NCBI RefSeq assembly: GCF_022012305.1
Contig: NZ_JAKLTM010000001.1
Coordinates: forward strand, 248,001-312,000
Direction of reading: 5' to 3'
Source: Ramlibacter paludis
GTDB lineage: Bacteria; Pseudomonadota; Gammaproteobacteria; Burkholderiales; Burkholderiaceae_C
DNA length: 64,000 bases
This document shows positions 25,414 through 33,925 of the stretch, in pieces. A program made the position numbers and the translations under genes. The notes under the pieces were generated by a model that was not told the origin of the DNA, did not search any database, and was given only the letters and a program-made list of their open reading frames with translations. Numbering within the stretch: position 1 is the first letter of the stretch; every line of letters begins with the position of its first letter.

Positions 25414-26324
25414 GCTTCGTTGTTCCTCTTGTTCAGGATCGCCGTCGCCGCCCGCGAGTTCGGCTTGCGGCCCAGGAAGTCGCTGATGTACTTGCCCGCG
25501 TCGATCAGCTTGTCGAGGTCGATGCCGGTCGCTATGCCCATGCCGTTCAGCATGTAGACCACGTCCTCGGTCGCGACGTTGCCGGTCGCGCCCTTGGCAT
25601 AAGGACAGCCACCCAGGCCGGCCACCGAGGCGTCGTACTGCCAGATGCCCATTTCCAGGCAGGCCAGGGTGTTCGGCAAGGCCTGGCCGTAGGTGTCGTG
25701 GAAATGGCCGGAGATGTCGTCCAGCGCGTAGTGCTTCAAGGCCGCCTCCATCGCCGCCTGCACCTTGCGCGGCGTGCCGACGCCGATGGTGTCGGCCACG
25801 CCCAGGTGCTGCACGCCGATCTGCTTCATCAGCTTGGCGACCATCTCGACGCGCGAGGGCGCGATCTCGCCCTCGTACGGACAGCCCACCGCGGTGGACA
25901 GCGCGCCGCGCACGTAGATGCCGTGCTTGCGCGCGGCTTCCACCACCGGCGCGAAGCGCTCGATGCTCTCCGCGATCGAGCAGTTGATATTGCGCTGGCT
26001 AAACGCCTCGCTGGCGGCGCCGAACACCACGATCTCGTCCGGCTTCGAAGCCAGCGATGCTTCCAGCCCCTTGAGGTTGGGCGTCAGCACCGAATAGCGC
26101 ACGCCCGGCTTGCGCTGGATGCCCGCCATCACCTCGGCGTTGTCGGCCATCTGCGGCACCCACTTGGGCGAGACGAAGCTGGTGACCTCGATCTCCTTCA
26201 GCCCGGCGTCCTGCAGCCGGTGCACCAGCGCGATCTTCACCGCCGCCGGCACCGGCTCCTTCTCGTTCTGCAAGCCGTCGCGCGGGCCGACGTCGACGAG
26301 CTTGACTCTGCTGGGATAAGCCAT
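25395..26324 (-). CDS. mvaB: Hydroxymethylglutaryl-CoA lyase
   Basis: 309 residues of the DRE-TIM metallolyase family. VKLVDVGPRDGLQNEKEPVP holds the catalytic Arg-Asp and metal-binding region, SGHFHDTYGQALPN the metal-binding His pair, and GLGGCPYAKGATGNVATED the flexible catalytic Cys loop. This is diagnostic for HMG-CoA lyase, which splits HMG-CoA to acetyl-CoA and acetoacetate, the last step of leucine catabolism. The other pathway genes lie at 28.4-35.5 kb on the same strand, separated by a plus-strand hydrolase. The next gene (ghrA) ends 4 bases upstream, so it is read in the ghrA transcript. Confidence 0.94.
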   Translation of the reverse strand: MAYPSRVKLVDVGPRDGLQNEKEPVPAAVKIALVHRLQDAGLKEIEVTSFVSPKWVPQMADNAEVMAGIQRKPGVRYSVLTPNLKGLEASLASKPDEIVVFGAASEAFSQRNINCSIAESIERFAPVVEAARKHGIYVRGALSTAVGCPYEGEIAPSRVEMVAKLMKQIGVQHLGVADTIGVGTPRKVQAAMEAALKHYALDDISGHFHDTYGQALPNTLACLEMGIWQYDASVAGLGGCPYAKGATGNVATEDVVYMLNGMGIATGIDLDKLIDAGKYISDFLGRKPNSRAATAILNKRNNEACAVPS

Positions 26325-26328
26325 GGCT

Positions 26329-27249
26329 TCAGTATCCTTTCTTGCGATCAACCACACCGGCGATGGGCTCACCCCGCGAGAAAGCCCGCATCTTGCGGGC
26401 GATCTGGGCGATGCTTTCCTCGCGCAGCGTGCGGGCCGAGGTGTGCGGCGTGACCGTCACCTTCGGATGGGTCCAGAACCGGTGCTCGGGCGGCAGCGGC
26501 TCGGTGCGGAACACGTCCAGTGCCGCCCCGGCCAGGTGGCCCTCGTCGAGCAAGGCCAGCAGGTCGTCTTCCACCAGGTGCGCGCCGCGCGCCACGTTGA
26601 TGACGTACGCCTGCGGCAGCAGCTGCGACAAGGTCGCGCGGTTCATGATGCCGCGCGTGTCCTCGGTCAGCGGCAAGAGGCACACCAGGATGCGCGTGCC
26701 GGCCAGGAACTGCCGGAAGCCTTCGTCGCCGGAAAAACACTCCACGCCCTCGACCTGCTTGGGGCTGCGGCTCCAGCCGCGCACGGGAAACTCGAACGAC
26801 GCGACCGCCTGGGCCACCCGCTGCCCCAGCACGCCCAGGCCCATCACGCCCACCGGAAAGTCGGCGCGCAGCTTCGGCTTGCGGAAGCCCCACTTGGCCT
26901 GCGCTTCGTCGCGCTCGTAGGCATCGAGCTCGCGAAAGTGCCGGATCACCGCATGGCAGACGAACTCCGCCATCTGCACCGACATGCCGGCATCGTCGAG
27001 GCGCACGACGACGGCATCCGGCGGCAGCTTCAGCTTGAGCAGCGCGTCGACGCCGGCGCCGGTGTTGAAGATGCCTTTGAGTTGCTGTTGGTCATCGCAG
27101 AAGGCCTGCGGAGGCGACCACACCATGGCGTAGTCGGCCGGTGGCGCGCCCGGCTTCCATTCGGAGACTTCGGCCTCGGGCAAGGCGGCTTGCAGGCCCT
27201 CCACCCACGGGGCGACCTTGGTGTCGGAGCAGCAGACGGTGATGCGCAT
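26329..27249 (-). CDS. ghrA: Glyoxylate/hydroxypyruvate reductase A
   Basis: 306 residues of the D-2-hydroxyacid dehydrogenase family, GhrA subgroup. It begins MRITVCCSDTKVAPWVEGLQ, binds NAD(P)H at VGVMGLGVLGQRVAQAV, and has catalytic Arg in INVARGAHLVEDDLL, Glu in LDVFRTEPLPPEH and His in VTVTPHTSARTL. WGFRKPKLRADF and the missing C-terminal dimer arm fit GhrA. It reduces glyoxylate and hydroxypyruvate to glycolate and glycerate in the cytosol. It is first gene of the overlapping run with HMG-CoA lyase, YbaK, DUF1289 and the isomerase. The start at 27249 is fixed by family alignment. Confidence 0.9.
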   Translation of the reverse strand: MRITVCCSDTKVAPWVEGLQAALPEAEVSEWKPGAPPADYAMVWSPPQAFCDDQQQLKGIFNTGAGVDALLKLKLPPDAVVVRLDDAGMSVQMAEFVCHAVIRHFRELDAYERDEAQAKWGFRKPKLRADFPVGVMGLGVLGQRVAQAVASFEFPVRGWSRSPKQVEGVECFSGDEGFRQFLAGTRILVCLLPLTEDTRGIMNRATLSQLLPQAYVINVARGAHLVEDDLLALLDEGHLAGAALDVFRTEPLPPEHRFWTHPKVTVTPHTSARTLREESIAQIARKMRAFSRGEPIAGVVDRKKGY

Positions 27250-27322
27250 GGCCTTATTGTGCGGGAGGCTTGACGCCCGGGTGGCGCGCTGCCAAGCTGC
27301 CGCCCAAACCAAGGAGACAAGC

Positions 27323-28387
27323 ATGCAGTGGACGACTTTCCTGCGCGGCTGCGCGGCCGCGCTGGCGCTGGCCGGCGCAACGCTGGCCCAGGCCGCCGAC
27401 TATCCGGCGGCGAAGGAAGCGAACTGGGTAGCGCGCGCCTTCAAGCTGCAGTCCGGCCAGGTGATGCCCGAGCTGCGCATCCACTACCGCACCGTCGGCA
27501 ACCCGGCGGGCGAACCGGTGCTGGTGCTGCACGGAACCACCGGCTCCGGCGCCAGCATGCTGACGCCGGGCTACGCGGGCGAGCTGTTCGGCGCCGGCCA
27601 GCCGCTGGACGCGGCGAAGTATTTCCTGATCCTGCCCGACGCCATCGGCACCGGCGGCTCGAGCAAGCCCTCCGACGGCCAGCGCATGGCTTTCCCGAAG
27701 TACAGCTACGACGACATGGTCGACGCGCAGTACCGGCTGGTGAGCGAAGGCCTGGGCATCAAGCACCTGCGCATGGTCACCGGCAACTCCATGGGCGGCA
27801 TGCACACGTGGATCTGGGCGCAGCGCTATCCCGGCTTCATGGACATCGCGGTGCCGATGGCGGCGACGCCCACGCAGATGTCCGGCCGCAACTGGATGCT
27901 GCGCCGCCTGCTGGTGGAAAGCATCAAGAACGACCCGGCCTGGAACAACGGCAACTACACGCAGCAGCCCGGTAGCCTGCGCCTGGCCTCGGTGTTCTTC
28001 GGCACCGCCACCAGCGGCGGCAACCACTCCTACTTCAAGGCCGGGCCCACGCGCGAGCAGGCCGACAAGGCGCTCGATGCACGGCTGAAGGCCGACTTCG
28101 CCGGCGACGCCAACGACCACATCTACCAGTGGGAGTCCTCGCGCGACTACAACCCGTCGGTGGGGCTGGAGAAGATCACAGCGACGCTGGTGGCGATCAA
28201 CGCCGCCGACGACGAGCGCAACCCGCCCGAGCTGGGCGTCATGGACCGCGAGATCAAGCGCGTGAAGAACGGGCGGGTCTACCTGATTCCGGCAAGCGAG
28301 CAGACGCTGGGGCATGGGACGACGGGGCAGGCGCGGTTCTACAAGCCGCAGCTGGAAGAGGTGTTGCGGACGGCGCCGCGGTTGTAA
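27323..28387 (+). CDS. Exported alpha/beta-fold hydrolase (homoserine acetyltransferase-like)
   Basis: 354 residues. A signal peptide (MQWTTFLRGCAAALALAGATLAQA) precedes a MetX-like alpha/beta fold: LRIHYRTVGNP, VLVLHGTTGSGASML, nucleophile Ser in MVTGNSMGGMHTWIWAQRYP, Asp in LVAINAADDERNPPE and His in TLGHGTTGQARFY. Signal-bearing members are annotated as alpha/beta hydrolases and are not true methionine-pathway acyltransferases. It should act in the periplasm on an unknown ester. AAGGAGACA precedes the ATG. The gene diverges from ghrA and is separated from the convergent mccA by a hairpin repeat. Confidence 0.85.
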   Translation: MQWTTFLRGCAAALALAGATLAQAADYPAAKEANWVARAFKLQSGQVMPELRIHYRTVGNPAGEPVLVLHGTTGSGASMLTPGYAGELFGAGQPLDAAKYFLILPDAIGTGGSSKPSDGQRMAFPKYSYDDMVDAQYRLVSEGLGIKHLRMVTGNSMGGMHTWIWAQRYPGFMDIAVPMAATPTQMSGRNWMLRRLLVESIKNDPAWNNGNYTQQPGSLRLASVFFGTATSGGNHSYFKAGPTREQADKALDARLKADFAGDANDHIYQWESSRDYNPSVGLEKITATLVAINAADDERNPPELGVMDREIKRVKNGRVYLIPASEQTLGHGTTGQARFYKPQLEEVLRTAPRL

Positions 28388-28390
28388 GTA

Positions 28391-28452
28391 CGTCATTCCC
28401 GCGCAGGCGGGAACCCAGGGCGCCCTGGGTCCCCGCCTGCGCGGGGATGACG
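28391..28452. repeat. Double REP-like palindrome between convergent genes
   Basis: CATTCCCGCGCAGGCGGGAA (28394-28413) with CCCAGGG is followed by its inverted relative CCCTGGGTCCCCGCCTGCGC, so the whole 62 bp is one near-perfect inverted repeat with smaller hairpins inside. Lying 3 bases after one stop and 5 before the other, it probably terminates both transcripts. Confidence 0.85.
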
Positions 28453-28457
28453 GCAGA

Positions 28458-30449
28458 TCAAGCCGCCAGCTTCAACAACTCCGCCCCCTCCGCCACCTGG
28501 TCCCCCGGCGCGAACAACAGTTCCGCCACCGTTCCGTCCGCCGGCGCGGCGATGGTGTGCTCCATCTTCATCGCCTCCATCACCGCCAGCGCCTGGCCCT
28601 TGCTGACCTTGTCGCCGGCCTTGACGGAGAAGGAGACCACCTTGCCCGGCATGGGCGCGGTGAGGCGGCCGCCTTCCGCGGCCTGGTCGCCGGCGTGGGC
28701 CAGCAGGTCGATCGACACGATCTGGGCCGCGCCCGCCTGGGTGAACACGTGGTCGGTTTCACCCTGCGTGTAGACGATGGCCCGCGTGCGCTGGCCGCCC
28801 GCCTGCAGCTCGATCGCATCGCCGCTCGCCCGGAACGACAAGGGCAGGGACGCGGCGCCGTTCACCGCCAGCACCAGCGCGCCGTCGTGCAGGTAACGCA
28901 GTTCCGCCTTGGTGTGCTGGCCGCCGAAGTCGAACTCGAAGCGGCGCACGCCGGTGCCGTGCGAGCGCCAGCCGTCGCGCCGGCTGAACGGGTCGTCACC
29001 GGCCAGCGCGCGCTCGTCCAGCAAGGTCCGCGCGACCGCCGCCGCCGCCGCCAGCTCGAAGCCGATCGGCTGCTGGTTGAAGAGCGCGGCCGCCTCGCGC
29101 GGGATCAGCGCGGTGTCCAGGTCGGCCTGCGCGAACGAGCGGCTCTTCACCACGTGGCGCAGGAACTGCACGTTGGTGGCCAGGCCGACGATGTGCGTCG
29201 CGGCCAGCGCCTCGTCCAGCCGCGCCAGCGCTTCCTCGCGCGTCGCGCCATGCACGATCAGCTTGGCGATCATCGAGTCATAGTACGGCGAGATCGCATC
29301 GCCCTCGCGCACGCCGTCGTCGATGCGCACCGTGCCGCGCTCGAAGGCCGTGGCCGCCGGCTTGCGATAGACGTACAAGGTGCCGGTCGCCGGCAGGAAG
29401 TTGTTGTCCGGGTTCTCGGCGCAGATGCGGGCTTCGATCGCGTGGCCGTGGATGCGCAGGTCCTCCTGCCGCAGCGGCAGCGGCTGGCCCGACGCCACGC
29501 GCAATTGCCATTCGACGAGATCCAGCCCCGTGATCGCCTCCGTCACCGGATGCTCCACCTGCAGGCGGGTGTTCATCTCCATGAAGAAGAAGTTCATCTC
29601 CGCGCCGCGCTGCTCCACGATGAACTCCACCGTGCCGGCGCCCACATAGTTCACCGCGCGCGCCGCCGCCACCGCCGCCTCGCCCATGCGCTTGCGCAGC
29701 GCATCGGTCATGCCGGGCGCCGGCGCTTCTTCCAGCACCTTCTGGTGGCGCCGCTGCACCGAGCAGTCGCGCTCGAACAGCCAGACGTAGTTGCCGTGCG
29801 CATCGCCGAAGACCTGGATCTCGATGTGGCGCGGCCGGGTGACGTACTTCTCCACCAGCACGGCCTCGTCGCCGAAGCTGTTGCGCGCCTCGCGCTGGCA
29901 CGACGCGAGCGCCGCGGCGAAGTCCTCCGCCTTGTCCACCGCGCGCATGCCCTTGCCGCCGCCGCCCGCGCTGGCCTTGATCAATACGGGATAGCCGATG
30001 CGGTCCGCTTCGCGCTGCAGCAGCGCCGGATCCTGCGCGGCGCCGTGGTAGCCCGGCACCAGCGGCACGCCGGCCTTTTCCATCAACTGCTTCGACTCCG
30101 CCTTCAGGCCCATCGCCTGGATGGCCGAAGCGGGCGGGCCGATGAAGACCAGGCCCGCCTGCGCGCAGGCATCGGCGAAAGCCTCGTTCTCGCTCAGGAA
30201 ACCGTAGCCGGGATGGATGGCCTCGGCACCGGTCGCCTTGGCCGCCGCGATGATCCGCTCCCACTGCAGGTAGCTGTCCTTGGGCGCGCTGCCGCCGATG
30301 TGCACGGCTTCGTCGCAGGCGGCGACGTGCTTGGCATCTGCGTCTGCATCCGAGTACACGGCGACGGTGCGGACGGCCATGCGGCGCGCGGTCGCCGCGA
30401 CGCGGCAGGCGATCTCGCCGCGGTTGGCAATGAGAATCTTCTTGAACAT
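28458..30449 (-). CDS. mccA: Biotin-containing acyl-CoA carboxylase alpha subunit (methylcrotonyl-CoA carboxylase type)
   Basis: 663 residues. Biotin carboxylase domain 1-445: FKKILIANRGEIACRV, ATP-grasp loop KASAGGGGKGMRAV, ERDCSVQRRHQKVLEEAPAP, MEMNTRLQVEHPVTE. Then a BT-like linker and a biotinyl domain at the C-terminus with EAMKMEH, whose Lys takes biotin. It carboxylates biotin with ATP and bicarbonate and hands the carboxyl group to the beta subunit (33926-35548). The surrounding enoyl-CoA hydratase, acyl-CoA dehydrogenase and nearby HMG-CoA lyase point to 3-methylcrotonyl-CoA. Geranyl-CoA carboxylase is the alternative. It follows DUF4126 with TAAATG junction. Confidence 0.9.
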   Translation of the reverse strand: MFKKILIANRGEIACRVAATARRMAVRTVAVYSDADADAKHVAACDEAVHIGGSAPKDSYLQWERIIAAAKATGAEAIHPGYGFLSENEAFADACAQAGLVFIGPPASAIQAMGLKAESKQLMEKAGVPLVPGYHGAAQDPALLQREADRIGYPVLIKASAGGGGKGMRAVDKAEDFAAALASCQREARNSFGDEAVLVEKYVTRPRHIEIQVFGDAHGNYVWLFERDCSVQRRHQKVLEEAPAPGMTDALRKRMGEAAVAAARAVNYVGAGTVEFIVEQRGAEMNFFFMEMNTRLQVEHPVTEAITGLDLVEWQLRVASGQPLPLRQEDLRIHGHAIEARICAENPDNNFLPATGTLYVYRKPAATAFERGTVRIDDGVREGDAISPYYDSMIAKLIVHGATREEALARLDEALAATHIVGLATNVQFLRHVVKSRSFAQADLDTALIPREAAALFNQQPIGFELAAAAAVARTLLDERALAGDDPFSRRDGWRSHGTGVRRFEFDFGGQHTKAELRYLHDGALVLAVNGAASLPLSFRASGDAIELQAGGQRTRAIVYTQGETDHVFTQAGAAQIVSIDLLAHAGDQAAEGGRLTAPMPGKVVSFSVKAGDKVSKGQALAVMEAMKMEHTIAAPADGTVAELLFAPGDQVAEGAELLKLAA

Positions 30450-31088
30450 TTATGGGGTTCCTTGGGGAAGTCCGTCACCGGAGAGGAAGCGCTTGAGGCC
30501 GCGCAGCACCGTGCGCAGGAACTGCACCAGCACCAGCATCAGCAGGACCGCGGCGACGATGGAGATCACCAGCACGACCGCGAACCACACGGGATGCGTC
30601 GCGGCCAGCCACAGCATGAAGACGGTGAAGCCGTCCTCCAGCAAAGACAGGCCGATGTTGGAGAAGGGTTCCGGCGAGGTGTTCGCCGCGGCGCGCGCGG
30701 TGAGCTTGGTCGCATGGCTGGTCGCGGCCAGCGTGCCGCCGAGGATCGCCGCGATCCAGCCGGCGGCCGGACCGTCGGCGCCCAGTGCGCCGGCGGCCAG
30801 AGCGGCGCCCGCGGGAATGCGGATGAAGGTGTGGATCGTGTCCCAGACCGTGTCGACGAAGGGAATCTTGTCGGCGAAGAACTCGATGAAGCACATGAAG
30901 CCGCTGGCGGCCAGCACGCCCGGGTGCTCCAGCACGTGCAGGCCTTCGGGCAGGCCCACCCAGCCCATGTAGCCGGCCGCGCCGACCAGGAAGACGGCCG
31001 CGTACAGGCGGATGCCGCTGACCCAGCCGAGCGCCGCTGCCAGCGCGAGCAGCTGCGGGGTTCCCACGAGGTTGCCGATGGTGTCCAT
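30450..31088 (-). CDS. DUF4126 family membrane protein
   Basis: 212 residues with about five hydrophobic segments (for example LLALAAALGWVSGIRLYAAV, WIAAILGGTLAATSHATKL, FAVVLVISIVAAVLLMLVLV). The motif GIRLYAAVFLVG and KIPFVDTVWDTIHTFIRIPAG are typical of DUF4126 inner-membrane proteins of unknown function. Its stop touches the mccA start (TAAATG) and it follows the hydratase gene by 10 bases, so it belongs to the carboxylase operon. That placement hints at a role with CoA-ester substrates or their uptake, but nothing in the sequence proves it. Confidence 0.85.
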   Translation of the reverse strand: MDTIGNLVGTPQLLALAAALGWVSGIRLYAAVFLVGAAGYMGWVGLPEGLHVLEHPGVLAASGFMCFIEFFADKIPFVDTVWDTIHTFIRIPAGAALAAGALGADGPAAGWIAAILGGTLAATSHATKLTARAAANTSPEPFSNIGLSLLEDGFTVFMLWLAATHPVWFAVVLVISIVAAVLLMLVLVQFLRTVLRGLKRFLSGDGLPQGTP

Positions 31089-31098
31089 GGGCGTTGGA

Positions 31099-31878
31099 TC
31101 AGGCTTGCGGCAGCCAGTTCGGCTTGCGCTTCTGCAGGAAGGACTGCACGCCCTCGCGGCCTTCCGGCGTGGCGCGGATGTCGGCGATGCCGGCCACCGT
31201 CATCGCGATGAGCTCCGGCGTGATCTCGCGGTCGGCCACGTCCTGCACCAGCTTCTTGCTGGCGCGCACGGCCGCCGGCCCGCAGGCTGCCAGCGCATTG
31301 GCGATCTCGCTCACCTTGGCGTCGAGGTGGCCGCTGGTCACCACTTCATGCACGAAGCCCATCCGGTGCGCTTCGGCCGCCGTGAAGCGCTCGGCCGACA
31401 GGAAGTAGCGATGCGCCGCCCGCGCGCCCATCGCGCGGATCACGTACGGGCTGATGGTCGCCGGGATCAGGCCCAGGCGCGTCTCGCTCAGGCAGAAGTG
31501 CGCGGTGTCCATGGCCACCGCGATGTCGCACGCTGCCACCAGCCCCGTGCCGCCCGCGTACACGTCGCCCTGGATCTTGGCGATGGTGGGCTTGGGGCAC
31601 GCGTAAACCGTGCGCAGCATCTCGGCCAGCGCGCCGGCGTCCGCGAGGTTTTCCTCGCGGGTGTAGTCGGCCATGCGCTTCATCCAGTTCAGGTCGGCGC
31701 CGGCGCAGAAGGCCGGGCCCTTGGCCGCCAGCACGATGCAGCGCACGTCCTCGCGCCCGCCCAGGTCGCGGAAGGCCTGGGTGATCATGGGGATCAGTTC
31801 GTCGTTGAAGGCGTTGCGCACTTCGGCACGATCGAGCGTGAGGGTGGCGATGGGGCCGGCGGCATCGGTTTGCAGCAT
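31099..31878 (-). CDS. liuC: Enoyl-CoA hydratase/isomerase family, probable methylglutaconyl-CoA hydratase
   Basis: 259 residues, crotonase fold. GPAFCAGADLNWMKRMADYT is the first oxyanion-hole segment. KIQGDVYAGGTGLVAACDIA carries the second oxyanion glycine, and FCLSETRLGLIPATISPYVI follows with the catalytic Glu region. The GADLNWM and LIPATISPYVIRAMG signatures match LiuC-type hydratases, which convert 3-methylglutaconyl-CoA to HMG-CoA, and the location between mcc subunits supports this. It lies 10 bases upstream of DUF4126 and 16 bases after the unknown exported protein gene. A generic enoyl-CoA hydratase remains possible. Confidence 0.85.
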   Translation of the reverse strand: MLQTDAAGPIATLTLDRAEVRNAFNDELIPMITQAFRDLGGREDVRCIVLAAKGPAFCAGADLNWMKRMADYTREENLADAGALAEMLRTVYACPKPTIAKIQGDVYAGGTGLVAACDIAVAMDTAHFCLSETRLGLIPATISPYVIRAMGARAAHRYFLSAERFTAAEAHRMGFVHEVVTSGHLDAKVSEIANALAACGPAAVRASKKLVQDVADREITPELIAMTVAGIADIRATPEGREGVQSFLQKRKPNWLPQA

Positions 31879-31894
31879 GGGGTTCTCCTAGGGA

Positions 31895-32731
31895 CTACTT
31901 GCCCCAGACGACCGCGCCGTTGACGGCGTAGAGCTTGCACGCCATCTTGGCCGCGCGCTCGCAGCCTTGCAGGGCCCGTTCGGTGGGATCGGTGGGCAGC
32001 GCCGGATCCTTGGGCTTGAGGCCCGAGGCCGACCAGAAGTAGCCGTTGCTGGCCAGCGCGAAGGCCTTGGGCGTGGGCCAGGTGAGGTAACGGCGGTACT
32101 CTTCCCGGCCGCGGTCGCTCAGGTAGGGAACGGCGTCGATGTCGTCGATGGCCGCATAGCCGCTGGCGAAACGTGGCGGCGGCGGCGCGAGCGGCGCCGC
32201 GGGCGCCTCGGCCGCCAACGGCGCGCGCGGTGCGGCCGGCGCCAGGGGCGGTGCCATCACCGGCATGGCATTGCGCGCCACCACCCCCTTCAGGTCGACG
32301 ACGCCGCGCGAATGGCCGATGTGGCATTCGTAGACCTCGCGGCTGTCCAGCACCACGTTGTTGTAGTTGCTGACGATGCCGACCACGGCGGTGCCGCTTT
32401 GCTGGCGGGCCTTCTGCTGCAGGTCGACCAGCGCTTTGCGGAAGGCATCGAGGCACACCACTTCGTCGGCGCGGCGCTGGCGGCTGCCGCCGGTGGCGGG
32501 ATTGCCGCCACCGAAGGGATCGGCCACCGCGTGCGCCAGCACGAAGCCGGCGTCGCCGGCCTGGTTGGACGCCGCGCCGAAGCGCAGCGCGATGTCGGGG
32601 GCGAGCATGGCGCGCGTGCCGTTGCTTCGCATGGCCGCGTCGATCGGCAGCAGCAGGCGGTCGTTGCGTGCCGTGGCCGCCGCGCAGGCCGCGGCCAGCA
32701 AGGCGCCCAGGAACAGACGGTTGAAGTGCAT
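31895..32731 (-). CDS. Exported two-domain protein of unknown function in the carboxylase operon
   Basis: 278 residues with signal peptide (MHFNRLFLGALLAAACAAATA). Residues about 22-155 (RNDRLLLPIDAAMRSNG..., VCLDAFRKALVDLQQKARQQ, SREVYECHIG, VVDLKGVVAR) resemble the small exported proteins often mislabelled excinuclease ATPase subunit, with a Cys pair in VVCLD and YECH. A Pro/Ala-rich linker (about 158-190) joins a second domain (about 195-278: YLSDRGREEYRRYL, ASNGYFWSASG, GCERAAKMACKLYAVNGAVV) with two Cys. I know no function for either part. It separates the dehydrogenase and hydratase genes on the same strand, with a 52-base gap upstream. Confidence 0.72.
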   Translation of the reverse strand: MHFNRLFLGALLAAACAAATARNDRLLLPIDAAMRSNGTRAMLAPDIALRFGAASNQAGDAGFVLAHAVADPFGGGNPATGGSRQRRADEVVCLDAFRKALVDLQQKARQQSGTAVVGIVSNYNNVVLDSREVYECHIGHSRGVVDLKGVVARNAMPVMAPPLAPAAPRAPLAAEAPAAPLAPPPPRFASGYAAIDDIDAVPYLSDRGREEYRRYLTWPTPKAFALASNGYFWSASGLKPKDPALPTDPTERALQGCERAAKMACKLYAVNGAVVWGK

Positions 32732-32783
32732 GGATCCTCCTCGTTGTGGTCAGGCGGTTTTCATTCTCCCGGGAATCCCGGTT

Positions 32784-33920
32784 TCAGTACCGCTTGGCCA
32801 CCTCCTCCAGCATCACTTCCGTTGCGCCGCCGCCAATGGCCAGCACGCGGGCGTCGCGCCACAGCCGCTCCACCGCCGTCTCGCGAATGAACCCCATCCC
32901 GCCATGGAACTGCTGGCAAGTCGCGACAACTTCGTTCACCAGTTCGCCGGTCAGCGCCTTGAGCATGGAGACTTCCTGCACGATGTCGTGGCCCTGCGTC
33001 ACGCTCCAGGCGCAGTGGTACATGAACTGGCGCGCCGCGCGCGTCTTGGCATCCAGCATCGAGAAGCGCTGGCGGATCGCCTGCTGGTCCCACAGCACGC
33101 CGCCGAAGGCCTGGCGCTGCCGCACGTAGTCCAGCGTGTGGCGCAGCGCCTGTTGGCAGTGGCCGACGGCCATGGCGGCCAGCGCGATGCGCTCGGTCTG
33201 GAAGTTCTTCATCACCGAGTAGAAGCCCTTGCCTTCCTCGCCCAGCAGGTTGGCGGCCGGCACGCGCACGTTGTCGAACACCAGTTCGGCGGTGTCGGAG
33301 CTGAGCCAGCCGGTCTTCTTCAGGGCGCGGCCCACGCTGAAGCCGGGCGTGCCCTTCTCCACGATGAACATAGAGACCTCGCGCTTGCCCGGCCCGGTCT
33401 TGGCCGCGACGAAGTACAGGTCGGCATGCACGCCGTTGGTGATGAACATCTTGGTGCCGTTCAGCACCCAATGATCCCCATCCTTCTTCGCCGTCGTGCG
33501 GATGCCCGCCACGTCGGAGCCGGCGCCCGGCTCGGTGATGGCGACGGCGGTGATCTTCTCGCCGGCCGTCACCTGGCGCAGGTACTTGTCCTTCTGCGCC
33601 GCATTGCCCGCGTGGTGCAGGTGCGGGCCCGCCATGTCGGTGTGGACCAGCACGGTGATGATGAAGCCGCCGAAGGTCGATTGCGACAGGGCCTCGGCGA
33701 ACACCAGGTTGGTCAGCGCATCGGCGCCGCCGCCGCCGTGGTCCGGCTCGAACATCAGGCCCAGCATGCCGGCGGCACCCATGCGCCGCAGCACCTCGCG
33801 CGGCACCATGCCCTGCTCTTCCCAGGCCTGCGCATGCGGCTCGACCTCTTTCGCGATGAAGCGCGCGACCTGGTCGCGCAGCAGTTCGTGTTCCGGCAGG
33901 TCGTAGATGGTCGGCTGCAT
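32784..33920 (-). CDS. Acyl-CoA dehydrogenase (branched-chain/citronellyl-CoA type)
   Basis: 378 residues, three-domain FAD enzyme. ITAVAITEPGAGSDVAGIRT binds FAD, KMFITNGVHADLYFVAAKTG follows, and FHGGMGFIRETAVERLWRDA is the C-terminal signature. At the usual catalytic-Glu position (IYEGT in MCAD) it reads IGGGATE, so the base is absent there. A Glu in NFQTERIALAAMAVG sits where isovaleryl-CoA and long-chain dehydrogenases carry theirs. It therefore probably oxidises a branched acyl-CoA, but it lacks the typical isovaleryl-CoA dehydrogenase N-terminus. It ends 52 bases before the unknown gene and starts 5 bases after the carboxyltransferase stop. Confidence 0.87.
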   Translation of the reverse strand: MQPTIYDLPEHELLRDQVARFIAKEVEPHAQAWEEQGMVPREVLRRMGAAGMLGLMFEPDHGGGGADALTNLVFAEALSQSTFGGFIITVLVHTDMAGPHLHHAGNAAQKDKYLRQVTAGEKITAVAITEPGAGSDVAGIRTTAKKDGDHWVLNGTKMFITNGVHADLYFVAAKTGPGKREVSMFIVEKGTPGFSVGRALKKTGWLSSDTAELVFDNVRVPAANLLGEEGKGFYSVMKNFQTERIALAAMAVGHCQQALRHTLDYVRQRQAFGGVLWDQQAIRQRFSMLDAKTRAARQFMYHCAWSVTQGHDIVQEVSMLKALTGELVNEVVATCQQFHGGMGFIRETAVERLWRDARVLAIGGGATEVMLEEVAKRY

Positions 33921-33925
33921 GGCCG

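Noticed and set aside
27323..28387. MetX homoserine O-acetyltransferase
   Set aside because: It has a cleavable signal peptide and no methionine-pathway context, so an exported hydrolase is a better call.
28391..28452. CRISPR-like repetition
   Set aside because: The repeats here and at 10788 and 21685 are dispersed hairpins, not regularly spaced repeats with unique spacers. No cas genes are present.
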